The notes: generated from the sequence alone by a model not told the origin. 5,425 bases of DNA from Lentisphaerota bacterium (GCA_016182435.1 JACPGN010000251.1:1-5425), one strand, 5' to 3'. Positions 1 through 4,967 are shown, counted from the first letter of the stretch. A program made the numbers and translations.

Positions 1-515
1 GCCAGATCGTTAAATCCGGCGTGGGTAAAACCGCTGGGCAGCGGATCAAAACCCTTCTGCACCTTTTCCTGGCCGGTGGCGGTCAGGGTCGCCAGGGTCC
101 GGCCGTGAAACGAATTTTTCATGGTAATGATTTCAAAGCGATTCTTTTCATGGCCCCAGAGCCGCGCTAATTTAATCAGGGTCTCGTTGGCCTCGGCGCC
201 GGAATTGCAGAAGAAACATTTGCCGCCCAGCGCCAGGCCGGAGAGCTTCTCAGCCAGGTGTCCCTGGTTGGGAGTGTAATACAGGTTGGAGACGTGCATC
301 AGCTCGCCGGATTGCTGACGGACGGCCGCCACCACGGCCGGATGACTGTGGCCCACGTTCAACACGGAGATGCCCGCCAGGAAATCGAGGTAGACCTTGC
401 CGTCAATGTCCCAGAGTTTGGCGCCCTTGCCTTTGACAAATACGATCGGACGGCGGGCATACGTGGGGATGACCCATTTATCAAACTGCGTGATGACTTC
501 AGTCCTTTTACTCAT
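1..515 (-). CDS. argD: Acetylornithine aminotransferase, N-terminal 171 residues (cut by window edge)
   Basis: This is the start of a class III, pyridoxal-phosphate-dependent aminotransferase that converts N-acetylglutamate semialdehyde plus glutamate to N-acetylornithine in cytoplasmic arginine synthesis. Translating the minus strand from 515 gives 171 open codons running off the left edge. Recognisable family blocks are YLDFLAGISVLNVGHSHP (residues 42-59), the cofactor phosphate loop NSGAEANE (104-111) and the cofactor-stacking SFHGRT (135-140). The catalytic lysine lies in the missing C-terminal half; family members are about 400 residues. The ATG lies inside the end of argB (shared ATGAGTAA), and a GGAG at 526-529 lies 10 bases upstream, so the gene should be translationally coupled to argB. 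ArgD enzymes often also serve as succinyldiaminopimelate aminotransferase in lysine synthesis. Related ornithine or 4-aminobutyrate aminotransferases are possible by family alone, but the arg neighbours settle the call. Confidence 0.95.
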   Translation of the reverse strand, partial: MSKRTEVITQFDKWVIPTYARRPIVFVKGKGAKLWDIDGKVYLDFLAGISVLNVGHSHPAVVAAVRQQSGELMHVSNLYYTPNQGHLAEKLSGLALGGKCFFCNSGAEANETLIKLARLWGHEKNRFEIITMKNSFHGRTLATLTATGQEKVQKGFDPLPSGFTHAGFNDL

Positions 516-1386
516 CTTGAATAATCTCCGTTCCGATGCCTTGATCAGTGAATATTTCCAGCAACAATGAATGCGGGATGTGCCCGTCAACAATATGCGC
601 CTTGCGCACGCCGGCAGCCAGGGCGTCGAGGGCGCCCTGGATTTTGGGCAACATGCCCTCGGCAATTACTCCGTCGCGGATCAAGGCCGCCACGTCGCTG
701 CGCTTCAACGTGGAAATGACCGAGTCCGGGTTCCGCGGGTCGCGCAGCAGTCCCGGCACGTCCGAAAGGAAAACCAATTTGCGCGCCCGCACGGCCTTGG
801 CAATGGCGGCGGCCGATTCATCGGCGTTAATGTTATAGACCGCTCCATCCGTCCCGCGCGCCAGGGGCGTGATTACGGGGATCATGTCGGCCTCCAGGCA
901 GGCCGTAATCGGCGCGGGGTTGGCCCCCGTGATTTTGCCCACAAACCCGATATCCACCGGCTGATTGGTGGTTTTGTCCCGGGCCGTTTTTTTTTCGGCG
1001 CGTAAGATGCTGGGGCCCTGGAGACCGGTAGCCCGCGCGCCGCGCGCGATCAGCGTCTCCACGATCTCGACATTGACCTCGTGGTTCAGCACTTCTTCGA
1101 CCAGTTGCATGGCGGCCTTATCCGTGACCCGCAAGCCGTTGACAAAGCTTGGTTTCAGGCCCGCGGCGGCCATGCGCCGCGAAATGGCTTTGCCGCCGCC
1201 ATGCACGACGACCGGCCGCAAGCCCACGCATTCCAGGAAGGCCGTATCGGTCAGAATGCCGTCGTGGCAAGCCTTGTCCTCCATGGCGCTGCCGCCGAAC
1301 TTGATGACCACCGTTTCGCCCCGAAAGGCCTGGATATACGGCATGGCCTCAATCAGCACGTCGGCTTTTTCGATAATTTTTTGCAT
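508..1386 (-). CDS. argB: Acetylglutamate kinase, probably the arginine-inhibited form
   Basis: It phosphorylates N-acetylglutamate with ATP, the second step of arginine synthesis, in the cytoplasm. The 292 residues match full family length. Visible motifs are the ATP-binding lysine and glycines in VVIKFGGSAM (K29, residues 26-35), the phosphate loop VVHGGGKAIS (60-69), substrate-binding FVNGLRVTD (81-89), NINADES with N185 and D189 (185-191), and GMLPKIQGALDAL with the second catalytic lysine K248 (244-256). An N-terminal helix (about 1-22) comes before the kinase core, and the tail carries HSLLLEIFTDQGIGTEI (272-288). In known enzymes both traits go with hexamers that are feedback-inhibited by arginine, so I infer that control here. 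HGGGKAIS replaces the commoner HGGGPxI. No clear Shine-Dalgarno precedes the ATG. Nine adenines in a row (sense strand, plus 987-995) encode the Lys-Lys at 132-133. The 3' end overlaps argD by 8 bases. Confidence 0.97.
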   Translation of the reverse strand: MQKIIEKADVLIEAMPYIQAFRGETVVIKFGGSAMEDKACHDGILTDTAFLECVGLRPVVVHGGGKAISRRMAAAGLKPSFVNGLRVTDKAAMQLVEEVLNHEVNVEIVETLIARGARATGLQGPSILRAEKKTARDKTTNQPVDIGFVGKITGANPAPITACLEADMIPVITPLARGTDGAVYNINADESAAAIAKAVRARKLVFLSDVPGLLRDPRNPDSVISTLKRSDVAALIRDGVIAEGMLPKIQGALDALAAGVRKAHIVDGHIPHSLLLEIFTDQGIGTEIIQDE

Positions 1387-1409
1387 TGGCCAAAAAGTTA
1401 GAACCTTGC

Positions 1410-1441
1410 TGTATAGGGAATTTTAATTCTAGGAATTTCAA
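1410..1441 (-). promoter_or_regulatory. Weak candidate promoter for argB-argD
   Basis: The 50 bases before argB are clearly more AT-rich than the genes. On the minus strand there is a TTGAAA (1441 to 1436) and a TATACA (1415 to 1410), but they are 20 bases apart, longer than the usual 16-18, so this is a weak match to a housekeeping promoter. A promoter here would make sense because argB is separated from argJ by 175 bases including a terminator-like hairpin. The ARG-box-like site lies between the two hexamers. Confidence 0.22.
1415..1432 (-). promoter_or_regulatory. ARG-box-like operator candidate upstream of argB
   Basis: The central 12 bases (1418-1429, GAATTAAAATTC on the minus strand) fit the GAATWWWWATTC core of the ArgR/AhrC operator exactly. 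The outer positions of the 18-base box fit poorly (the expected T before and A after the core are missing), and I see no second box at the usual spacing. The position, about 30 to 45 bases before the argB start and between possible -35 and -10 hexamers, is right for arginine repression. The stretch is AT-rich, so chance is a real alternative, and I do not know whether this organism has ArgR. Confidence 0.35.
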
Positions 1442-1449
1442 AGTTTGGA

Positions 1450-1523
1450 CTGGATTCCCGCTTGCGCGGGAATGACAGAGTGGCGACGCATAATTGTCAT
1501 TCCCGATCTAATCGGGAATCCAG
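1450..1523. repeat. REP/dRS3-like pair of inverted hairpin repeats
   Basis: Two copies of one unit face each other. The left copy (1450-1477) reads CTGGATTCCCG, 6 bases, CGGGAATGACA. The right copy (1495-1523) is the same design in reverse, TGTCATTCCCG, 7 bases, CGGGAATCCAG. Each forms its own hairpin through ATTCCC/GGGAAT, and the outer CTGGATTCCCG and CGGGAATCCAG can also pair across the 17-base spacer, so the whole block is a large imperfect palindrome. The ATTCCC-N8-GGGAAT pattern matches the dRS3 repeat known from Neisseria, and the head-to-head layout resembles REP pairs that are moved by RAYT transposases. No transposase gene is present. It lies between argJ and argB and probably does not code. 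Confidence 0.8.
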
Positions 1524-1544
1524 AAAAGTTGCCGCTTCTGCGGC
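1524..1544 (-). terminator. Weak terminator-like hairpin after argJ
   Basis: Reading the minus strand 18 bases past the argJ stop codon, GCCGC, a four-base loop AGAA and GCGGC form a short GC stem (1544 to 1531), followed by AACTTTT. The stem is only 5 bp and the T-run only 4, so termination would be partial at best. Together with the REP-like hairpins that follow, it could reduce read-through from the ribosomal protein genes into argB-argD, or protect the upstream message from 3' decay. Confidence 0.3.
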
Positions 1545-1561
1545 CTAATTCCCTTCTTTCC

Positions 1562-2773
1562 TCAGGTCATATAGGCGGCGTTAATACGCACGTACTCCAA
1601 GCTGCAATCGCAAGTAGTCATGGTATAGGTTGCGGAACCTGAGTGCAAATCTATCTCGAGGGCGAATTCCGGCTTGGCCAAAATTGCCTGCAACTTTTCC
1701 TTCGGCACTCCGGCGGCCTGGCCGCCGCGGTAGGCTATCTGGCCGTCGTAGGCAATGTCAAGGAGTTCCGGATTCACTTTCGCGCCGGCGTAGCCTACGG
1801 CGCAAATCACGCGGCCGAAGTTAGGATCGGCGCCGAACCAGGAGGTTTTTACCAGGAGCGAATTGGCCACGGCGCGCGCAACTTTTTCCGCCGCGCGCGG
1901 GGAAGGCGCATGGCGGACGGTTACCGTGACCAGCTTGGTGGCGCCTTCGCCGTCCTTGACAATCTGGCGCGAGAGCTCGCTGGTCAGCGCGCTGACCGCG
2001 CCGCAAAAAACCTTCCAGCGCGGATGCGTGAAAGCTAAAGGCGCGTTTTGAGCGGCGCCGTTGGCCAGGAACAGCACGGTGTCATTGGTGCTCCGATCGC
2101 CGTCCACCGAGATGCGGTTAAAACTTTTGTTGACCGCTTTGGCCAGGCAAGTCTGTAGAGCTGGCCCATCCACGGCGGCGTCCGTGGTTAAAAAAGCGAG
2201 CAGGGTCGCCATATTCGGGTGGATCATGCCGGCGCCCTTGGCCATGCCGCCGATGGTTATGTTGCGGCCATCAATTTCCAGTTTGACGGCGGTCTGCTTG
2301 GGTTTGGTATCGGTGGTCAGAATGGCCGTAGCGGCGTCGTTGCCGCCATCCGGCGAAAGCTCGGCGACGGCCAGGCGAATGCCCGCCTCGATTTTGTCCA
2401 TTGGTAGCGGCAAGCCAATGGTGCCGGTGGAACACACAAAAACTTGGGATTCCTCCACAGAGAGCAACTCGGCCGTCAGGCGGCCCATGGCGCGCGCGTC
2501 GCGCAGGCCGTTGGCGCCGGTGCAGGCGTTGGCGTTGCCGCTGTTGATGATGATGGCGCGCGCGTGTTGCCGGGAGAGCAGTTCGCGGCAAAGCTGGACC
2601 GGCGCGGCCTGCACGCGGTTCGTGGTGAATACGCCGGCTATTGTGGAGGGGGTATCGGCGACCAGGAGGGCCATGTCCCGCCTGGTTTTTTTTATTCCGG
2701 CGGCTGCGCCGGCGGCGCGAAAGCCGCGCGGGGAGGTAACGCCGCCCGCGGTCATGGTGAATCCCAGGCTCAT
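1562..2773 (-). CDS. argJ: Glutamate N-acetyltransferase / ornithine acetyltransferase (ArgJ)
   Basis: ArgJ moves the acetyl group of N-acetylornithine to glutamate, releasing ornithine and regenerating N-acetylglutamate; some members also acetylate glutamate from acetyl-CoA. The protein is a precursor that cuts itself into two chains. The self-cleavage site is intact: KGAGMIHPNMATLLAF (179-194), with nucleophile T190 at the start of the beta chain. The oxyanion-hole segment STGTIG (115-120), NSGNANACTG (77-86), DGEGATK (274-280) and the typical ending YVRINAAYMT (394-403) are all present. At 403 residues it is full length. The start at 2773 lies 9 bases after the rpsI stop without a Shine-Dalgarno; an ATG six codons later (2755), with a GGGA just upstream, is an alternative and fits the family N-terminus as well. 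Eight adenines in a row (plus 2686-2693) encode Lys-Lys at 28-29. Whether it is mono- or bifunctional cannot be read from the sequence. Confidence 0.97.
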   Translation of the reverse strand: MSLGFTMTAGGVTSPRGFRAAGAAAGIKKTRRDMALLVADTPSTIAGVFTTNRVQAAPVQLCRELLSRQHARAIIINSGNANACTGANGLRDARAMGRLTAELLSVEESQVFVCSTGTIGLPLPMDKIEAGIRLAVAELSPDGGNDAATAILTTDTKPKQTAVKLEIDGRNITIGGMAKGAGMIHPNMATLLAFLTTDAAVDGPALQTCLAKAVNKSFNRISVDGDRSTNDTVLFLANGAAQNAPLAFTHPRWKVFCGAVSALTSELSRQIVKDGEGATKLVTVTVRHAPSPRAAEKVARAVANSLLVKTSWFGADPNFGRVICAVGYAGAKVNPELLDIAYDGQIAYRGGQAAGVPKEKLQAILAKPEFALEIDLHSGSATYTMTTCDCSLEYVRINAAYMT

Positions 2774-2782
2774 GATGGCGGT

Positions 2783-3181
2783 TTACCGTTTGGAGAACTG
2801 GAAGCGTTTGCGGGCGCCGGGCCGGCCGGCTTTCTTGCGCTCCTTCATCCGGGCGTCGCGCGTAAGAAAGCCGCTGTTCTTCAAGACGTCGCGGAGCGAG
2901 TTGTCCGCCAGCACCAGGGCCCGGGCCAGTGCATGGCGCAAGGCGCCGGATTGGCCGACGAAGCCGCCGCCACTGGCTTGGGCCAGGATATCAAACTTTT
3001 GATCGGTATTAGTCAGCTTCAATGGCTGCCTCACGTAGTTGCGGATGGACAGCAAAGGGAAATAGTCCTTAAAGTCGCGTCCATTCACCAGCAGTTTGCC
3101 GGTCCCTGGGGTCAGTTGCACGGCGGCGACCGCATTTTTCCGCCGGCCGGTAGCGCGAATAACTTCAGTAGTCACAGCCAC
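2783..3181 (-). CDS. rpsI: 30S ribosomal protein uS9
   Basis: uS9 is part of the small-subunit head; its C-terminal tail reaches the P-site tRNA. The 132 residues match the bacterial family. Diagnostic parts are TGRRKNAVAAVQL (11-23), GGGFVGQSGALRHALARAL (71-89), LKNSGFLTRDARMKERKK (100-117) and the basic tail ending FQFSKR (127-132), whose last arginine is the residue that contacts tRNA in known ribosomes. The start is GTG at 3181, supported by a strong AAGGAG (3190-3195) 8 bases upstream; a second in-frame GTG two codons later would be 14 bases from it. The gene follows rplM after 21 bases, the usual bacterial rplM-rpsI order, and is followed 9 bases later by argJ, so it is probably in one transcript with both. 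Confidence 0.98.
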   Translation of the reverse strand: MAVTTEVIRATGRRKNAVAAVQLTPGTGKLLVNGRDFKDYFPLLSIRNYVRQPLKLTNTDQKFDILAQASGGGFVGQSGALRHALARALVLADNSLRDVLKNSGFLTRDARMKERKKAGRPGARKRFQFSKR

Positions 3182-3189
3182 GTTGACTT

Positions 3190-3195
3190 CTCCTT
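3190..3195 (-). promoter_or_regulatory. Strong Shine-Dalgarno site deciding the GTG start of rpsI
   Basis: AAGGAG on the minus strand lies in the rplM-rpsI gap, 8 bases before the GTG at 3181. This is the clearest ribosome binding site in the minus-strand cluster; rplM, argJ and argB have weak or no such site. Confidence 0.85.
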
Positions 3196-3202
3196 TTTCT
3201 TG

Positions 3203-3628
3203 TTAAGCTAAGGGCTCGGGGTTCTGGCCGGCATGGGGATGCGCATTGCCTGCATACACTTTCAGCCGTTTAAAGGCCACGCGCATGAGCCTGTTCCTGG
3301 GCAACATCCGCTTGACGGCGTCATAAATCATGCGCTCCGGATGACGCGCGCGCACGACGGCGGCCTTGAGTTCCTTGCGGCCGCCGCGGTAGCCTGAATA
3401 ACTGATATAAAGTTTTTGATCGTCCTTCTTGCCGGTCAGCTTGACGAGCTCCGCGTTGATCACCACGACAAAGTCGCCGGTATCCACGTGCGGGGTATAG
3501 GTTGGTTTGTGCTTGCCGCGCAGGCGATCGGCGATTTTTACGGCCAGCCGCCCCAGGACCTGTCCCGTGGCATCCACCAGATGCCAATTGTGCCGAATAT
3601 CTTCCGCGCGTGGTATCGTCGTTTGCAT
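3203..3628 (-). CDS. rplM: 50S ribosomal protein uL13
   Basis: uL13 is an early-assembling protein of the large ribosomal subunit that binds 23S rRNA. The 141 residues from ATG 3628 match the normal length (142 in E. coli). Family blocks are WHLVDATGQVLGRLAVKIA (15-33), LRGKHKPTYTPHVDTGDFVVV (37-57, described by its ends), KLTGKK (63-68), YSGYRGGRK (77-85), MLPRNRL (108-114) and the C-terminal LKVYAGNAHPHAGQNPEPL (122-140). The reading frame stays open upstream to an ATG at 3691, but the extra 21 residues (starting MTIPRGLPYP) look nothing like uL13 and lie on top of the promoter, so I place the start at 3628. The Shine-Dalgarno is poor (GGAAAG 11 bases away, or CGGA almost touching the ATG). 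In E. coli uL13 represses its own rplM-rpsI mRNA; such control is possible but not shown here. Confidence 0.97.
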   Translation of the reverse strand: MQTTIPRAEDIRHNWHLVDATGQVLGRLAVKIADRLRGKHKPTYTPHVDTGDFVVVINAELVKLTGKKDDQKLYISYSGYRGGRKELKAAVVRARHPERMIYDAVKRMLPRNRLMRVAFKRLKVYAGNAHPHAGQNPEPLA

Positions 3629-3661
3629 ATTCCGAACCGCTTTCCGGGTAAAGGAGACAAA

Positions 3662-3691
3662 AGGATAGGGCAGCCCCCGGGGGATTGTCAA
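3662..3691 (-). promoter_or_regulatory. Promoter of the rplM-rpsI(-argJ) transcript
   Basis: On the minus strand TTGACA (3691 to 3686) is a perfect -35 hexamer and TATCCT (3667 to 3662) a fair -10 (4 of 6), separated by 18 bases. Transcription would start near 3655, leaving about 27 bases of leader before the rplM ATG at 3628. The location just before a highly expressed ribosomal operon makes this the best promoter call in the window. Confidence 0.65.
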
Positions 3692-3696
3692 TCCCC
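3680..3696. promoter_or_regulatory. Perfect 17-bp palindrome over the rplM -35 box (operator candidate)
   Basis: GGGGATTG (3680-3687), one central base, and CAATCCCC (3689-3696) form a perfect inverted repeat that contains the whole -35 hexamer. It adjoins and overlaps a second perfect palindrome, CCCCCGGGGG (3674-3683), in the promoter spacer. A dimeric repressor or activator bound here would directly affect transcription of rplM. A one-base centre makes it a poor RNA hairpin, and it lies upstream of the expected transcription start, so a DNA-level role is more likely than an RNA one. The binding protein is unknown. Confidence 0.45.
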
Positions 3697-3734
3697 AAAA
3701 AAGCGTTTATTTAAAAAACGTTCGGCGAAAAACA

Positions 3735-3763
3735 TTGTGCTTTAGGCAGTCTTCCGCTATAAG
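3735..3763 (+). promoter_or_regulatory. Candidate promoter of the TPR/LysM lipoprotein gene
   Basis: TTGTGC (3735-3740, 3 of 6 matches) and TATAAG (3758-3763, 5 of 6) are separated by an ideal 17 bases. Transcription would start near 3770, about 38 bases before the ATG at 3808. It points away from the rplM promoter, with 43 bases between the two -35 hexamers, in an AT-rich strip. A 5-bp inverted repeat (CCGCT 3754-3758, AGCGG 3771-3775) flanks the -10 box. Confidence 0.42.
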
Positions 3764-3807
3764 TTTTTTCAGCGGCGATTTTAATTCAGACGCCTGGATG
3801 CAGGCTG

Positions 3808-4584
3808 ATGCCGGGAAGAATGTTGGCGGTGATTCCTTCAAGGATTAACGTTTGGGGCATAGTTGGGGCTTTTGCCCTGGCGCTGCTGGCCGGGTGTTCG
3901 GCGCCGGTACGGGAGCTGGACGCCCTGGAATTCAGTTATCCGGCCATCCGCAAGGCGCGCGCCAAACTGCGCGAAGGCGATCAACCGGCCGCCTTGGAAC
4001 TCTTTAAAAAGGCCATTGACGAAAAACCGGCTCTGGCCCAAGCCCATCTGGAAGCCGCGCAGTTGTATGACAATTTCGCGCGCAACTACCTGCGCGCCAT
4101 TTATCATTATGAGCGCTACCTGGAGTTGCGGCCGCGGACCGAAAAACAGGAGATGATCGAAGGCTTTATTCGCAAGGCCAGGATAGCGTATGTCGCCGCC
4201 ATAGCCGACCAGGCTCCCGGCCTGGACAAAAAAATAACGATCCTGCAGGAGGAAAACGATCGGCTTAAAGTGAGTTTACGGCAAGTTCGCGCGAATCTGG
4301 CCCAGCAGATTGCCGCAACACCGCTGGAGCGCCCGGTCCCAACGGCCGATAACCCACCGGTTGTTAAACCGGCGTTGGGCCCAATGTTGACCGCCGAGCC
4401 AGCTCCCGCGGATAAGCCGACCGCCACGCATTACGCGGTCCAGCGCGGCGATACGCTTTCGGCGGTGGCCGGTCGGTTCTATCAGGACCCGCGCAAGTGG
4501 AAATTGATTTACGATGCCAACCAGGATGTCCTGCATGGGTCGCAACACTTGAAACCCGGCCAGGTTCTGGTTGTCCCGCCTTAA
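3808..4584 (+). CDS. Predicted lipoprotein with TPR-like repeats, coiled coil and C-terminal LysM domain
   Basis: The 258-residue protein starts with a lipoprotein signal: basic residues, a hydrophobic stretch (about 15-27) and the lipobox LAGC, giving lipidated C30. Two TPR-like helix pairs follow (about 46-75 with DQPAALELFKKAIDEKP, and about 76-110 with AIYHYERYLELRP), then a short coiled coil (about 139-167), a proline- and alanine-rich linker (about 171-206) and a LysM domain (208-256, YAVQRGDTLSAVAGRFY to LKPGQVLVVP). LysM binds peptidoglycan glycan, so I infer a membrane-anchored envelope protein reaching the cell wall, with the TPR part binding a partner protein. The domain order resembles general envelope-assembly lipoproteins, but I recognise no named family. 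Start choice is uncertain: ATG 3808 has a hairpin over its ribosome-binding area; ATG 3820 and GTG 3829 are alternatives that keep the signal. No terminator is visible after the stop. Confidence 0.85.
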   Translation: MPGRMLAVIPSRINVWGIVGAFALALLAGCSAPVRELDALEFSYPAIRKARAKLREGDQPAALELFKKAIDEKPALAQAHLEAAQLYDNFARNYLRAIYHYERYLELRPRTEKQEMIEGFIRKARIAYVAAIADQAPGLDKKITILQEENDRLKVSLRQVRANLAQQIAATPLERPVPTADNPPVVKPALGPMLTAEPAPADKPTATHYAVQRGDTLSAVAGRFYQDPRKWKLIYDANQDVLHGSQHLKPGQVLVVPP

Positions 4585-4609
4585 ATAGAAATTTGATTCC
4601 CGTCGCCGC

Positions 4610-4637
4610 TTGACTATGGGGCAAAATCCACTAAATT
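4610..4637 (+). promoter_or_regulatory. Candidate promoter upstream of the coiled-coil gene
   Basis: TTGACT (4610-4615, 5 of 6) and TAAATT (4632-4637, 4 of 6) are 16 bases apart in an AT-rich stretch. A transcript from here would start near 4645 and carry about 330 bases of leader, including all the hairpins, before the ATG at 4974. Confidence 0.35.
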
Positions 4638-4692
4638 ATGCATAGCTGAACAATCAGTCAAAATGTCTGAAAAACCGGAAAAACAAGAAGGA

Positions 4693-4895
4693 TAACCACG
4701 CGCAGCCACGCCGAGAGCGTGGCAAGCGCGTTTATCCCGCGCCGTGCGGGATGGCAAGCCACGGACTCGTCCCGCGCTTCGCGGGATGGCACGGCCTGCC
4801 CGAGCGTCGGCCAGGGATAACACTGATTGTTGTGACGGTCGCCAGGCGACCGTCAACGGCCTGACTGTCCGTGAAATCCGTGTAATCAGTGGTAA
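4693..4895. repeat. Hairpin-rich repeat block with imperfect terminal inverted repeats
   Basis: The block is bounded by TAACCAC (4693-4699) and GTGGTAA (4889-4895), which are inverted with 6 of 7 matches. Inside are: a hairpin GCCACGC/GCGTGGC (4705-4723) extended outside by CGCGC/GCGCG (4699-4703, 4726-4730); ATCCCGC/GCGGGAT (4734-4752); TCCCGCG/CGCGGGA (4770-4786); and a near-continuous 23-base palindrome with arms TGACGGTCGCC and GGCGACCGTCA (4833-4855). Bases 4735-4756 recur at 4770-4791, differing only in 3 loop bases. TTATCCC (4732-4738) can also pair with GGGATAA (4814-4820), and CACTGATT (4821-4828) with AATCAGTG (4884-4891). It looks like a non-autonomous, dispersed intergenic repeat; a structured leader RNA is the alternative. 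Confidence 0.65.
4865..4891 (-). repeat. Three tandem 9-base repeats of the CACxGATTx type
   Basis: On the minus strand three consecutive 9-mers read CACTGATTA, CACGGATTT and CACGGACAG, exactly in register. A further copy, CACTGATTG, lies in the opposite orientation at 4821-4829. Strings built on CACGGATTT are, as I recall, common between genes of many environmental bacteria, including Verrucomicrobia and Planctomycetes; that is memory, not a search. Confidence 0.6.
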
Positions 4896-4905
4896 ATTTT
4901 TGGTT

Positions 4906-4920
4906 GTGGGCAAAGCCCAC
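4906..4920. repeat. Short perfect hairpin GTGGGC-AAA-GCCCAC
   Basis: Six base pairs close a three-base loop. No T-run follows on the plus strand (GTTGGAAC comes next), so it is not a standard intrinsic terminator in that direction; on the minus strand it is followed by AACC and then AAAAATTT, also not a T-run. It lies outside the repeat block and 53 bases before the next gene, and could be a leader hairpin or part of the repeat. Confidence 0.5.
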
Positions 4921-4961
4921 GTTGGAACAGAAAAAAGACGAAGGAAGCAGACAATCATCAC

Positions 4962-4967
4962 GGGAGG
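4962..4967 (+). promoter_or_regulatory. Strong Shine-Dalgarno site of the coiled-coil gene
   Basis: GGGAGG ends 6 bases before the ATG at 4974. It is the best ribosome binding site on the plus strand and fixes the start of the gene that runs off the right edge. Confidence 0.85.

Noticed and set aside
571..1426. Plus-strand ORFs antisense to argB
   Set aside because: All lie opposite a full-length acetylglutamate kinase with every motif intact.
1445..1642. 65-codon plus-strand ORF containing WIPACAGMT and VIPDLIGNPE
   Set aside because: It is the translation of the REP-like hairpins running into the 3' end of argJ; such strings are well-known false proteins from this kind of repeat.
2061..3002. 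Long plus-strand ORF (313 codons) antisense to argJ and rpsI
   Set aside because: Its product is rich in Arg, Ala, Ser and Pro with no domain, and it lies opposite two certain genes; long antisense frames are expected in GC-rich coding sequence.
2444..3211. Plus-strand ORF (255 codons) antisense to argJ and rpsI
   Set aside because: Gly/Ala-rich shadow of certain genes, with no family motif or ribosome binding site.
3629..3691. N-terminal extension of uL13 by 21 residues
   Set aside because: The extra residues do not resemble uL13, and the region contains the promoter and its palindrome; the 141-residue form matches the family length.
4735..4791. Possible CRISPR array in the repeated GCGGGATGGCA units
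   Set aside because: There are only two copies, they are hairpins with changed loops, the gap between them is about 13 bases, and no cas gene is present.
4906..4920. GTGGGC-AAA-GCCCAC as an intrinsic terminator for the lipoprotein gene
   Set aside because: It is over 320 bases past the stop codon and has no T-run on the plus strand.
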